64,000 bases of DNA from an uncultured Ignavibacteria bacterium (GCA_937873695.1 CALMYL010000007.1:248001-312000), one strand, 5' to 3'; shown: positions 34,146-42,880, numbered from the stretch's first letter. Translations and numbers: made by a program. Notes: generated from the letters alone by a model not told the origin.

Positions 34146-34895
34146 TTACATTATTAACATTGCAGCTGCCATGAATACCATAAGCAGGTCTTCAATAAGA
34201 GTTATATTAGACATTGGCAGATTGAAAACTGTGCCAAGGCACGCGCATTGAATTTTCTTTTTGGCAAGCAGGCTTTGTATCACACCAATACAGCTTACAC
34301 TCATTACCACTAAAGTAATTATGGTTGCTTCAAGTATTGCAAAGTGGAACAGGTAAGCAAGCCCAAGTGAAAGTTCAATTACAGGGTATAAATATCCCCA
34401 CCCGATCCATTTTTTGGCAATGATATCATATGACATATATGAATAGGCAAACCCTTTAATATCCAGTAGCTTAAAAAATGAAAATACCAGAAAGAATCCT
34501 CCCATAAAAAGATGCATTGCTTCCATCAAATGGAAACTGCTTTTGGATAGTTCATTGAGTAATGTAATACCAATCAAATAACCGAATACAAGAAGTATAG
34601 GCTTGTAGGCGGCAAAAAAACCCCGATTTTCTTCTGATAGAGAATTCTCTTCACTTACGACTGTGCTCATTTCATGGTGAATACTCTCAGTTTCTTCAAG
34701 ATTGTATTTACCGGCTGCTGCCAAATGTTTATTCATTATTGCTGTTGGTACATGAGTACTCATTGTAATAACAGCCTGCGGTGGGTCCAGGGTTACATCT
34801 GCTTTTTGTATCTCTTGAATTTTTTTTAAAACGGATTTGATCGTCGCCAGACATTTGCCGCAAGTCATTCCCGTTACTTTATATGTGTGTGTCAT
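34146..34895 (-). CDS. HMA domain fused to MauE/DoxX-like membrane domain
   Basis: A 249-residue two-domain protein. Residues 1-65 form a heavy-metal-associated domain with Cys12 and Cys15 in GMTCGKC, the usual copper site. After a linker, four hydrophobic helices form a MauE/DoxX-like module with the Cys pair CACLG near the C-terminus. In family terms it would pass copper or thiol electrons across the inner membrane. It lies upstream of the histidine-rich barrel and downstream of the HMA-AraC regulator, all on one strand. Confidence 0.85.
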   Translation of the reverse strand: MTHTYKVTGMTCGKCLATIKSVLKKIQEIQKADVTLDPPQAVITMSTHVPTAIMNKHLAAAGKYNLEETESIHHEMSTVVSEENSLSEENRGFFAAYKPILLVFGYLIGITLLNELSKSSFHLMEAMHLFMGGFFLVFSFFKLLDIKGFAYSYMSYDIIAKKWIGWGYLYPVIELSLGLAYLFHFAILEATIITLVVMSVSCIGVIQSLLAKKKIQCACLGTVFNLPMSNITLIEDLLMVFMAAAMLIM

Positions 34896-34921
34896 TTTTG
34901 TATCCTTTCTTATTAACGATA

Positions 34922-34929
34922 CAAAGATA
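34922..34929 (-). promoter_or_regulatory. Possible -7 element (TAnnTTTG)
   Basis: TATCTTTG on the minus strand fits the Bacteroidota -7 consensus TAnnTTTG, 27 nt before the HMA-MauE ATG. No clear TTTG -33 box is seen at the expected distance, so the call is weak. Activation by the upstream AraC-type regulator could explain a poor -33. Confidence 0.35.
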
Positions 34930-34994
34930 GTACACCGTGGAGCAGAGAGCGTTACAGAATTTTTTAAAAGATGTATATAATTATTAAAAGGGTG

Positions 34995-35564
34995 TTATTT
35001 GTGGATTTTATCGATAAAACGGCGTTTTTGTTCTTTTAATTCTTTAAAATAGCTGGGGGTGAAACCTGTAATTTTTTTAAACTGACCCGATAAATGCTGG
35101 GTACTGCTGTATCCAAGGCGGTAAGCAATCTCGCTAAGGGTAAGCTCGCCGTATACGAGGAGTTCCTTGGTCCGCTCAATTTTTTGTGCGATTATGAATT
35201 TTTCTATAGTACTATTTTCAACCGATGAAAATAAGCTGCTTAATAATGTATAAGGTTTACCGGTAGCTTTGGAAAGGTAATCGGAATAATTAATTTCTTC
35301 AGGCTTATTGCTATCGTAAATAGATCTAATGATAAGGGTTTTTACTTCCTCGATCAGTTTTGTCCTAGAATCATCAATAAGCTCAAATCCGTTTTCAAGC
35401 AGTGTTGCCCTGAGCTTCTCAAGTTTTTCGTTTGAGATTTCTCCGGCAAGCTCAACTTCTCCAAGCTGAACGGAATTGTAGTCTATACCCAGTTTCTGCA
35501 GTTCTTCGCGCACGACCTTGATACACCTGAGGCAAACCATATTTTTTATGTAGAGCTTATTCAT
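34995..35564 (-). CDS. AraC-family regulator with N-terminal HMA-like metal-binding domain
   Basis: A 189-residue regulator. The N-terminal ~65 residues resemble an HMA domain (MNKLYIKNMVCLRCIKVV, Cys11 and Cys14, then IDYNSVQLGEVELAGEIS). Residues ~95-185 are an AraC double helix-turn-helix (LSEIAYRLGYSSTQHLSGQFKKITGFTPSYFKEL). The fusion implies direct metal sensing, probably copper(I), controlling the HMA-MauE, barrel and DUF4396 genes immediately downstream. The HMA call rests on the CxxC and the spacing. Eleven nt upstream the GNAT gene begins a different run. Confidence 0.8.
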   Translation of the reverse strand: MNKLYIKNMVCLRCIKVVREELQKLGIDYNSVQLGEVELAGEISNEKLEKLRATLLENGFELIDDSRTKLIEEVKTLIIRSIYDSNKPEEINYSDYLSKATGKPYTLLSSLFSSVENSTIEKFIIAQKIERTKELLVYGELTLSEIAYRLGYSSTQHLSGQFKKITGFTPSYFKELKEQKRRFIDKIHK

Positions 35565-35574
35565 TTATTATTAT

Positions 35575-36075
35575 TTATATGCCGATTTTTTTACTGCGGC
35601 GTTCAAACAGAATTGTATCACGCCAAACACCATTCATGCAGCCTGCTTTTTCCATGAAGCCAATTTCACGGAATCCGCAGGAAAGGTGAAGTTTAATGCT
35701 TGCAGTATTTTCGGGAAATATTGCAGCGTATAATGTCCAGACACCATTCTTTTCACTTTCTTCGATCAGAGTGTTGAGTAATTTTTTACCAATACCTTTA
35801 CCGGTCCCGGCGGCGGAAATATAAATACTCTCTTCACAAACGCCCTTATAAACTTCCCGGGTTGAAGTTGCAGATAATGCAGCCCAGCCGATTATTTCAT
35901 TGTTCAAAACTGCTGCAAGCCTGCAAAAGGGCAGTTTATGTGTATCCCAATGATGCCAGTCTGGCGCAGTTTTTTCAAAAGTCGCATTGCCGGAAGCAAT
36001 TCCTTCTTCATAGATCCCCCTTATAAGAGGATAATCTGAGACCGTAATTTCTCTTATAATAATATTTTCATTCAT
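35575..36075 (-). CDS. GNAT acetyltransferase, phosphinothricin-acetyltransferase-like
   Basis: A 166-residue enzyme. It follows the Pat/ArsN1-type plan: IREITVSDYPLIRGIYEEGIASGNATFE at the N-terminus, the YKGVCEESIYISAAGTGKGIGKKLLNTLIEES acetyl-CoA loop and YAAIFPENTASIKLHLSCGFREIGF. Members acetylate phosphinothricin, arsinothricin or methionine derivatives; the substrate here is unknown. Its start overlaps the 3' end of the small 36072 gene by 4 nt. Confidence 0.85.
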   Translation of the reverse strand: MNENIIIREITVSDYPLIRGIYEEGIASGNATFEKTAPDWHHWDTHKLPFCRLAAVLNNEIIGWAALSATSTREVYKGVCEESIYISAAGTGKGIGKKLLNTLIEESEKNGVWTLYAAIFPENTASIKLHLSCGFREIGFMEKAGCMNGVWRDTILFERRSKKIGI

Positions 36076-36371
36076 AACAGGTCTTCAATGGAATCCAGAA
36101 TATTGTTCCATTCTGCAGCCGGGTCAAAACCTGTTTCAGGCATATTCTGTTCAGCGCGCATATACCAGTATTTTGCATTTATAAAATCTCCTTCTTTACG
36201 GTGAAGGTATGCATGGATCCATTTTGCAGCTTTGGAGGTGAGATCCTGAACAATTTCGTGGGCTTTATGCCAATCACCTTTTGCATCATACCATAAGGAA
36301 AGAATAAGCGGGTCAAGTCCTGCAGGAGGCGATGCGTTTTTTAAAGAACCAATAAGTTCAGCCCTGGTCAT
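36072..36371 (-). CDS. Hypothetical protein, 99 residues
   Basis: A small soluble helical protein with many tryptophans and alanines (SLWYDAKGDWHKAHEIVQD, AKWIHAYLHRKEGDFINAKYWYMRAEQ). The last part resembles a tetratricopeptide pair. It overlaps the downstream GNAT gene by 4 nt (ATGA) and lies 7 nt after the esterase gene, so all three are probably one transcript. The function is unknown. Confidence 0.65.
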   Translation of the reverse strand: MTRAELIGSLKNASPPAGLDPLILSLWYDAKGDWHKAHEIVQDLTSKAAKWIHAYLHRKEGDFINAKYWYMRAEQNMPETGFDPAAEWNNILDSIEDLL

Positions 36372-36378
36372 TTATGTA

Positions 36379-37302
36379 TTACTCTCTTTCGGGCAGTGAT
36401 TTAAAGAATTCCCAGATCATTTCTGTAGCTTTAAAATCTTTGCACACATTGCCAACAATAATTTTGGGCAGGTACTGAGATGCACCGGGCCATGTGTGAC
36501 CGCCGCCCTTTATTGTTACAAGAATAACTTTAGTTCCATCTGCGCATTTGTAATATGTTTCTTTTTCAGCTTTGCAGTCATCATCTTCTTTATCATCAAT
36601 TTCTTCCACTTTTACGCCGGGCATACATGAATTGTTTTCAGTCAGTATCTTAACAGTCCAGCTGGTTGATAGGCTTACGCCTCTTCCGGTTTCATCATCT
36701 TTAAATCCCACGGGACCCCCATCAAACTTCACCAGCGGATCTTTCGTGCCGTTTACCAGCAATACCGATATTGGTTTATCAGTTTTCCAGGAATCTTTAA
36801 GATTCTCCGGGAGGTTTGCGGTAACCGGCGCAATTGCGAGTATTCGGCTGGATAGCTTTAATGCCAGGTAAAATGAAAAAAATCCCCCGTTTGATATACC
36901 TGTTGAGAAGATACGTTTACTGTTAATTTTATAATTTGCAGTGAGCGTATCAAGCATCATTGAAATGAATTTTACATCATCTCTGTCCATCGGAAGTTTA
37001 TCACCTATTCTGCCGTCGTTCCAGTTCTTTTCTATTGCGTTTGGATATACTACAATAAAATTTTCTTTATCGGCAAGTTTGCTGAATTTTGTATGATTCA
37101 TAACCTGTTCGGCGGTGCCGCTTCCACCGTGAAAGACCATAACCAGCGGCAGCAATTCACTGCCGTAATTTTTGGGCAGGTGAAGGATGTATTCGCGTTC
37201 AATGCCGTCAACTGTCATTTTTCCGTTAATATCACCTGCGCTGTAAGCCACTGAAAATACAGCAAATAAAGCAATAATGATCAGTAGAATGTGTTTATTC
37301 AT
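36379..37302 (-). CDS. Secreted PHB-depolymerase/feruloyl-esterase-like alpha/beta hydrolase
   Basis: A 307-residue exported esterase: signal peptide ending VAYSA, then the CE1/LpqC-type fold. MVFHGGSGTAEQV forms the oxyanion loop, GISNGGFFSF holds the nucleophile serine, NGTKDPLV the aspartate and GGGHTWPG the histidine. Likely hydrolyses esters of polyhydroxyalkanoate or of plant phenolic acids; the exact substrate is unknown. First gene of a run of three on this strand. Confidence 0.82.
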   Translation of the reverse strand: MNKHILLIIIALFAVFSVAYSAGDINGKMTVDGIEREYILHLPKNYGSELLPLVMVFHGGSGTAEQVMNHTKFSKLADKENFIVVYPNAIEKNWNDGRIGDKLPMDRDDVKFISMMLDTLTANYKINSKRIFSTGISNGGFFSFYLALKLSSRILAIAPVTANLPENLKDSWKTDKPISVLLVNGTKDPLVKFDGGPVGFKDDETGRGVSLSTSWTVKILTENNSCMPGVKVEEIDDKEDDDCKAEKETYYKCADGTKVILVTIKGGGHTWPGASQYLPKIIVGNVCKDFKATEMIWEFFKSLPERE

Positions 37303-37412
37303 AAATTATATCTATCAAATTTGAAACCTTTTTTAGAAATTATTCCTTTTAAAATATGAAAATATTTAATAAAATGTTGCTGTAAAAATCATAGTCTGCT
37401 TTCAATCAATAA

Positions 37413-38024
37413 ATGATAAATAAAGAAGAACATATTATAGAAGAAAATATACCGCTTTTTCCGCTTGGAATTGTTGTTTTGCCCGGTGAAACCAGATTCC
37501 TTCATATATTTGAAGAGCGTTATAAGAACCTGTTTGCAGATATTGAATCTGCGGGGGGATTTTTCGGTATTCCGTTCATTCGCTCCGGCTCAATTGACGG
37601 TACCGGCTCATATGTAAAGATAGAAAAAGTTCTGGCAAGATACCCTAACGGAGAGCTTGATATTGCAGTGAAAGGAATTGATATCTTTAACACGCTGGAA
37701 TACAACGATGAGCATCCCGAAAGGCTATATCCATACGGAAACCTGGAGCTGCTTCAGAGGGACGGGATAGTGCCCAGCAAATCACTTGTTGAGGCTTTCA
37801 ATAAATACAACAAACTGGTGTTAAAGCTTGATCTTGAAACATTGCCTAAACCCGGATTTTATCTGATCGCAAATTCTGTTGGACTGAGTGATCTTGAGAA
37901 GTATGACCTGGTGATAAGGGGAAGCGAACAAGCCCTGAATAAGACAATGACGAATCATGTTAATCTGCGGACACTTCTTGCGCTTCAGCAGAACTCCCTG
38001 CAGGAATATTATTGTTTGAATTAA
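37413..38024 (+). CDS. LON N-terminal (substrate-binding) domain protein
   Basis: A 203-residue protein made only of the Lon substrate-binding domain: IPLFPLGIVVLPGETRFLHIFEERYKNLFADI at the N-terminus, then YVKIEKVLARYPNGELDIAVKGI and a helical C-terminus with SVGLSDLEKYDLV. It has no ATPase or protease domain. Such stand-alone LON proteins are common and of unknown role, perhaps substrate adaptors. Convergent with the 38065 gene, sharing the terminator at 38030-38050. Confidence 0.82.
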   Translation: MINKEEHIIEENIPLFPLGIVVLPGETRFLHIFEERYKNLFADIESAGGFFGIPFIRSGSIDGTGSYVKIEKVLARYPNGELDIAVKGIDIFNTLEYNDEHPERLYPYGNLELLQRDGIVPSKSLVEAFNKYNKLVLKLDLETLPKPGFYLIANSVGLSDLEKYDLVIRGSEQALNKTMTNHVNLRTLLALQQNSLQEYYCLN

Positions 38025-38029
38025 TAAAA

Positions 38030-38050
38030 AGAGAGGATCAAATCCTCTCT
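38030..38050. terminator. Bidirectional terminator
   Basis: A perfect 9-bp stem AGAGAGGAT/ATCCTCTCT with a 3-nt loop, flanked by A-rich and T-rich tracts. It serves the convergent genes at 37413 (+) and 38065 (-). Confidence 0.85.
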
Positions 38051-38064
38051 TATTTTTATTTCAA

Positions 38065-38784
38065 TTACTCGCCTGCTTTTTCAGTTTCAAATTTTTTCCA
38101 TTGTTCCCTTGCATAAGCAAAAAATCCTGAAGGTGCTTTATTGAATGAAGGATCCGTATTCATAGTGCCGCCGTATTTTTTACCATCCATTAACAGAATT
38201 CTCTCACCGCGGATTGCATACTTGTTCTCTCCTTCATGCATTATCAGCTTCATGTCATCAGGTGATACATCACCTTTGCATGACATCCTGTAAAGAAATG
38301 TATTTTCAGCTATTCCGTCTTTGTTGATATCTGTGACAGTTATAGATTTTGGTATTAGGCTCAGCATAACATCAACCGGGCAATCTTTGATGAAATCATT
38401 CACTTTCCAAAGCTGCTTTGCGTCTTCACCGTTTAGTATATACTGGTATGCAAACAGTTCTTTCGAGCGGTTATCACCTGAAGTTTTTTCATCTGTTTCA
38501 CAGACAATCAAAACATTCTGCCCGTTTTTATCTTCCCATCTTGCACCTGCAACTATTTTGCCCTCATATTTAACTGATGCGGGCAGTTTACCCGGTTCAT
38601 ATGAAATGTTTTTGATCCCGCCGGCTGAATTGTTCCTTTCTGCCGTATCAATTTTTGTTAATGTTTCAGTTTTTGTTTGAGTGGTCGAATCTTTTTTCTG
38701 TGAATCTGTGGTCTTTACATCATCCTTTTTGCCGCATGATGTAAATATTACCGCTGTTACAAGTAATGTCAAAAGTAATTTCAT
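38065..38784 (-). CDS. Lipoprotein of unknown function
   Basis: A 239-residue lipoprotein. The lipobox ends TSCG near residue 17, and a lysine- and threonine-rich linker (KKDDVKTTDSQKKDSTTQTK) leads to a globular part with PASVKYEGKIVAGARWEDKNGQNVLIVCET and a DINKDGIAENTFLYRMSC segment. The latter looks like a VCBS/FG-GAP-type calcium loop. I do not recognise the family with certainty. Single gene. Confidence 0.65.
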   Translation of the reverse strand: MKLLLTLLVTAVIFTSCGKKDDVKTTDSQKKDSTTQTKTETLTKIDTAERNNSAGGIKNISYEPGKLPASVKYEGKIVAGARWEDKNGQNVLIVCETDEKTSGDNRSKELFAYQYILNGEDAKQLWKVNDFIKDCPVDVMLSLIPKSITVTDINKDGIAENTFLYRMSCKGDVSPDDMKLIMHEGENKYAIRGERILLMDGKKYGGTMNTDPSFNKAPSGFFAYAREQWKKFETEKAGE

Positions 38785-38810
38785 TAATGAGTATTTTTTT
38801 GATTTTTAGA

Positions 38811-39317
38811 TTATTTACCTGAGAGAATATTAAATATACTTCCCAAATCAGGTGATTGTTCCTGCTGCCCTTGGTTCTGCTGCCCGCCAAGCAATCCGCC
38901 TAAATTGAATTGATCTGATTTACCGCCGGTTAATGATCCGAAAATTGAATTGATATCGAATCCGTTATCATTAGGGTCGTTGGTACGGTTTACAAGTTTT
39001 CCAATAACCACGGGAACAAGCGACGCTGCTATTTGCTTTGCTACCGGATTTGAAACACCGAGTTTATCCATCAGGCTATTGGTTACATTTGATGTTAGGT
39101 TACCTACCATTGGATTCCCCTGAACACCGGACTGACCGCCAAGCAAACTTAACACATCGGCACCGTTGCCGCCTGCAATTTGTCCTTTTAAGCTATCCAT
39201 AATACTTGATGTTGTAGTTTCTATTGCAGCATCGTTTTGTTCATTGGGTATCTGCGGATTATTGATTATCTGTTCACCTGATTCATTTGAAACCAGTTTT
39301 AATAATTCATCAAACAT
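38811..39317 (-). CDS. DUF937 protein
   Basis: A 168-residue protein of low complexity, rich in glycine, asparagine and glutamine. The helical core (VTNSLMDKLGVSNPVAKQIAASLVPVVIGKLVNR) matches DUF937/YidB-like. There is no signal peptide. The C-terminal tail (GGLLGGQQNQGQQEQSPD) is probably disordered. Function unknown. It is followed by a lipoprotein gene 26 nt downstream on the same strand. Confidence 0.75.
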   Translation of the reverse strand: MFDELLKLVSNESGEQIINNPQIPNEQNDAAIETTTSSIMDSLKGQIAGGNGADVLSLLGGQSGVQGNPMVGNLTSNVTNSLMDKLGVSNPVAKQIAASLVPVVIGKLVNRTNDPNDNGFDINSIFGSLTGGKSDQFNLGGLLGGQQNQGQQEQSPDLGSIFNILSGK

Positions 39318-39338
39318 AATATTTTCTCCCTTAAAAAA

Positions 39339-39361
39339 AGAGAGGTCTTGTAAGCCTCTCT
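39339..39361 (-). terminator. Rho-independent terminator
   Basis: AGAGAGG (39339-39345) and CCTCTCT (39355-39361) with T/A tracts on both sides, 27 nt after the stop of the 39388 gene. It separates that transcript from the DUF937 gene. Confidence 0.8.
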
Positions 39362-39387
39362 TTTTTTGTTATTTTTACAAATATAAC

Positions 39388-40038
39388 CTATTTTTTCAAT
39401 AGTTTAAATGCATGATTCCACTGGCCCTCTCTGAATCCGCGGGCGCACCATATTATACACAGCCCTTCCAGGGCATTTGATGCTTCGATGCCGCCGGAAT
39501 CCATCACCTCCCAGCCAAATTTCTCAAGGATACCGGTAACTTCATTTTTGGCTTCTTCATTATTGCCGCAGATGAACATTGTCGGCTGACCATCATCAAA
39601 CTTAGGCTTATACATATACCCGCTGCCAATACTATTGAATGCTTTGACCACATGTGAATTTGGCAGCATACTCTGTATATGCTCTCCGGCAGAACCTTCT
39701 GCTATTTTAACATATTTAAGCACTCCATTTACAGGCGGCTCTTCTGCTATTGGATTTGTAGTATCAATAACTATTTTGCCCTCAAAATTTTTCTTTCCTG
39801 CAAGCTCTATTACTTCATCAATTGCACGGTACAATGGACATAACACTATCATCTCTCCAAACTTTGCAGTTTCATCAAATGTACCTGCGGTTATCCCTTT
39901 GCCTGCTCCTGTAAGCCACTCAGTGATTTTTGATGCTTTTGGGTCACGGGTGCCAAGCATTACTTCATTTCCTTCAGATGTAAATCCGATTGCCAGCGCT
40001 TTGCCAACTGCGCCGGAGCCTAAAATTCCTATTTTCAT
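39388..40038 (-). CDS. NADP-binding F420-reductase-like oxidoreductase
   Basis: A 216-residue Rossmann protein. The N-terminal motif is KIGILGSGAVGKALAIGF, followed by EVMLGTRDPK, where the Arg favours NADP. VIDTTNPIA and VVKAFNSIGSGYMY are typical of the NADP oxidoreductase coenzyme F420-dependent family (PF03807). Many bacterial members do not use F420, so the substrate is open. It is 17 nt from the SnoaL-like gene upstream and probably shares its transcript. Confidence 0.82.
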   Translation of the reverse strand: MKIGILGSGAVGKALAIGFTSEGNEVMLGTRDPKASKITEWLTGAGKGITAGTFDETAKFGEMIVLCPLYRAIDEVIELAGKKNFEGKIVIDTTNPIAEEPPVNGVLKYVKIAEGSAGEHIQSMLPNSHVVKAFNSIGSGYMYKPKFDDGQPTMFICGNNEEAKNEVTGILEKFGWEVMDSGGIEASNALEGLCIIWCARGFREGQWNHAFKLLKK

Positions 40039-40055
40039 TCTTCTACTCTCTAATT

Positions 40056-40370
40056 CTAATTGTTGTTATAAAACACTTCAATATTTGTGATTTTGCCGTC
40101 TTTAAAAATCAGCCATTCTATCATAGCTTTGGCTGTCCCATCCGGCATGGGAAAATCGTATTTGACGCAGACATTATCACCGCCAGAAAGAAATATCTTA
40201 TTTTGGAATTTTACTCCGCTGAACTGCCAGCACTGATCAAGAAATTCCTTTGCACCCGGGAAACTCCCGTCAGGTGAAGTAAATTTAAGCTCAGGCGAAA
40301 CATTCAAAAGTTCTTTGTTAGATGTTTCCCAGCCTTCGTAATATTTTTTTGCTGTTTCTAAATTATCCAA
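40056..40370 (-). CDS. SnoaL/NTF2-like protein
   Basis: A 104-residue protein starting at TTG. The cone-shaped NTF2 fold is suggested by AKKYYEGWETSNKELLNVSPELKFTSPDGSF, a central VCVKYDFPMPDG strand and the final IEWLIFKDGKITNIEVFY. Such proteins act as small isomerases, lyases or mere binding proteins. Between the methyltransferase and oxidoreductase genes on one strand. Confidence 0.7.
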   Translation of the reverse strand: MDNLETAKKYYEGWETSNKELLNVSPELKFTSPDGSFPGAKEFLDQCWQFSGVKFQNKIFLSGGDNVCVKYDFPMPDGTAKAMIEWLIFKDGKITNIEVFYNNN

Positions 40371-40394
40371 ATTTTCTATTAGTTACTATCTAAA

Positions 40395-41195
40395 TTATTT
40401 ATGGGCTGTTGCAATGAATTCCGAAAGCGGTATTGTAAATCTGCCCGGTCCGAATTCCTTTATAAGTTCTTCCTTCAGCATTTTCTGGAAAACCGGAAGT
40501 ATGGCAGGATCACGCTCCATTATCTGCAGATAAATTGGATTGCCCTCAGTAAATGCAGTTACCGCGTTATCTGGTGATTCAGAATAACCCTCGATCCTTT
40601 TATTTTCTATTTTAATATCACTGAATCCGGCTGTTTTCATCAAAGCTTCAATTTCCGCGGGATCGTACATAGAAAACGGAATTTTATAGAATGGGGGCGG
40701 GTCATCAGGAAAAACCCTGTTAATCACCTCTTCCGGAATCATACATATCCTGTTATTTTCAAGGCTATCCCACGTATTGAAAACAATTTGCCCGCCGGGC
40801 TTTAATACCCGAAATGCTTCGTTCATTGCTTTTTGCTTATCGGGAAAGAACATTACACCAAACTGGCATATTATTGCGTCAAAGCTGCTATCCTCAAAGG
40901 GAAGTTCACATGCATCGGCAGCCTGCCAGTTTATATTGCCTGAGGGGACAATTTTTTTTCCTACATCAAGCATACCGGGATTTATATCTGTGGCTGTTAT
41001 CTTCGCCTCAGGAAAAACTTTTACGATATTTCTTGTTACCTGACCTGTACCGGCAGCGATCTCAAGTATTTTTACGGGACTTCCTTTTAAATGCGAGACC
41101 AGGTCTTTGGATGTTGATATGAAAAATACCGGTGCAAGGTATTTTTCATAGTTTTCGGCAATACTTGCCGTGAACTGAATTGAGTTTTCTGACAT
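40395..41195 (-). CDS. Class I SAM-dependent methyltransferase (UbiE-like)
   Basis: About 266 residues from the ATG at 41195 (AAAGAG 6 nt upstream); a TTG at 41237 would add fourteen. The SAM site is ILEIAAGTGQVTRNI, with the acidic ATDINPGML and the motif FDAIICQFGVMFFPD, all of the UbiE/Methyltransf_11 type. The C-terminal half (AGFSDIKIENKRIEGYSES) caps the substrate site. Probably a small-molecule methyltransferase. Likely co-transcribed with the two genes downstream. Confidence 0.85.
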   Translation of the reverse strand: MSENSIQFTASIAENYEKYLAPVFFISTSKDLVSHLKGSPVKILEIAAGTGQVTRNIVKVFPEAKITATDINPGMLDVGKKIVPSGNINWQAADACELPFEDSSFDAIICQFGVMFFPDKQKAMNEAFRVLKPGGQIVFNTWDSLENNRICMIPEEVINRVFPDDPPPFYKIPFSMYDPAEIEALMKTAGFSDIKIENKRIEGYSESPDNAVTAFTEGNPIYLQIMERDPAILPVFQKMLKEELIKEFGPGRFTIPLSEFIATAHK

Positions 41196-41278
41196 TGCTC
41201 TTTTTGGTTTAGTTGGATGAATGTTTGATGCGGTCAAAATTAGGGTAATATTTTCAATATTAAAACATATTTAAAGCA

Positions 41279-42535
41279 TTACCCCGAAAAATCTTTCTTC
41301 AGAAGGTCTTTACTTCTGAAATATATGTAAGTTACAATTATCATTGTGACAGCTCCGCCTAATATTACTGAAGGCACTGTACCCATTAATTTGGCGGCTA
41401 AACCTGATTCAAATGCGCCTACCTCATTTGATGATGAAAGAAAAATACCGTTTATGGCATTAACTCTGCCGCGCATGTTATCCGGCACAAGCAGCTGCAG
41501 CAGAGTGGCGCGTATTACAACGCTTACGCTGTCAAAGGCTCCTGTGGCAAATAACGCGGCAATTGAAAGAATAAAATTTTCTGAAACAGCAAACACAAGT
41601 GTCGCTATGCCGAATCCCGCAACTGCCCACAACAGATTCCGCCATGCGCGCTTCATTGGGGAGTATTTTGAAAGCACAAAAAGTACCAGCACAGCGCCAA
41701 TCGAAGGCGCTGCGCGCATTATCCCCAACCCTTCAGCGCCAACATGCAGGATATCTTCAGCGAACACGGGCAGGATTGCCACTACGCCGCCGAACATGAC
41801 CGAGAACATATCAAGCGAGATGGAATAAAATATGATCTTCGTTTTATATGTGTAACGGAATCCCTCTTTGATCTTTTCAAGCATTGAGCCTGCATCCGAG
41901 GGATCAGGAGGGCGGTTCTTGATGAGTGATACAGCAATAATTGAAAGAAAAATTATGGCTATTACAAATAACAGGGTACCCGAAAATCCGAAAAGGCTGT
42001 ATAGAAACCCCGAAATACCGGGACCTACAATTACGCCAGTTTGCCATGATGAAGAGCTCCACGTGGATGAATTTGCATAGACTTCTCTGGGTACAAGATA
42101 TGCCTTCAGTGAGGTTGATGCCGGATAGAAGAACGCTTTGCAGATGCCGATAAAGAAAATTACTCCCCATATAAGATACTTAAACTCTTCGGCATGATCT
42201 GCGGTAAGCAGGCTGAAAGAAAGTACATACAGTACAATAGACGCAAGCGTTATAAATGCAAGCGACCACATCATTATGTTCTTTTTTTTGAGCTTATCTG
42301 AGTAATGACCGCCAAATAATGAAAGCAATATAAACGGTATCGCCTCTGCAAGTCCTATCATGCCTATTGCGAGCGGGTCATGCGTAAGGCGGTATAGCTC
42401 ATATCCAATAATGACCTCCTGTATAAGCAGCCCTACGGTTACAAAAAAATTAGAAAATAAAAAGTAGCGGAACTCCGCGAATCGGAGAGCGAGAAAGGGA
42501 TCTTGTTTTACCGGGGGTGTGTTATTCTTTATCAA
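41279..42535 (-). CDS. MFS transporter, enterobactin-exporter (EntS)-like
   Basis: A 418-residue membrane protein with about twelve helices. The N-terminal LRFAEFRYFLFSNFFVTVGLLIQEVIIGYELY and the loop GGHYSDKLKKKNIMMWS match the MFS motif A and the EntS-like (MFS_3) branch of drug and siderophore exporters. The substrate is unknown. Its ATG lies inside the 3' end of the DUF433 gene (14-nt overlap). Confidence 0.85.
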   Translation of the reverse strand: MIKNNTPPVKQDPFLALRFAEFRYFLFSNFFVTVGLLIQEVIIGYELYRLTHDPLAIGMIGLAEAIPFILLSLFGGHYSDKLKKKNIMMWSLAFITLASIVLYVLSFSLLTADHAEEFKYLIWGVIFFIGICKAFFYPASTSLKAYLVPREVYANSSTWSSSSWQTGVIVGPGISGFLYSLFGFSGTLLFVIAIIFLSIIAVSLIKNRPPDPSDAGSMLEKIKEGFRYTYKTKIIFYSISLDMFSVMFGGVVAILPVFAEDILHVGAEGLGIMRAAPSIGAVLVLFVLSKYSPMKRAWRNLLWAVAGFGIATLVFAVSENFILSIAALFATGAFDSVSVVIRATLLQLLVPDNMRGRVNAINGIFLSSSNEVGAFESGLAAKLMGTVPSVILGGAVTMIIVTYIYFRSKDLLKKDFSG

Positions 42536-42722
42536 ACAGCAGGCAAGATTGAATATCTTCTTTTGTTATTGAAGGATATGATCTTAGTAGTTGCTCAGTT
42601 GATTCACCGAGAGAAATTTTTTCTAAGATCAATTGTACGGGAATACGAGTTCCTTTTATTACAGGTTTACCTAACATAACCCCAGGATTCGTATCAATAT
42701 GTTCTCTCCAATTTAATTCCAT
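42522..42722 (-). CDS. DUF433 antitoxin-like protein
   Basis: A 66-residue protein with the DUF433 pattern: MELNWREHIDTNPGVMLGKPVIKGTRIPVQLILEKI, then SYPSITKEDIQSCLLF. DUF433 is a small winged-helix domain found as the antitoxin partner of PIN-like (DUF5615) toxins. No toxin gene adjoins; instead the gene overlaps the MFS transporter by 14 nt. It may be an orphan antitoxin or a transcription factor of the transporter. Confidence 0.82.
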   Translation of the reverse strand: MELNWREHIDTNPGVMLGKPVIKGTRIPVQLILEKISLGESTEQLLRSYPSITKEDIQSCLLFDKE

Positions 42723-42814
42723 TTAACAAATTTAATGAAATTTGCCAGCAAATTCTATTGAGTAAATTGAAGGAGTTTAAGATTTTTTTGGACGCTAAAT
42801 TATGTTTAACCAGG

Positions 42815-42880
42815 TGACCACCCCTCAATTAACTTCCTGCGGGAAGTTAATTTCTTCCCCTCCTTAAAAAAGGAGGGGAG
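42815..42880 (-). repeat. Double-hairpin intergenic repeat, copy 3
   Basis: On the minus strand: CCCCTCCTT/AAGGAGGGG stem, linker AAGA, an 11-bp second stem AATTAACTTCC/GGAAGTTAATT (42827-42852), and tail GAGGGGTGGTCA. It shares layout and tail with 51532-51590 while the second stem is unrelated. Upstream of the DUF433 gene. Confidence 0.65.
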
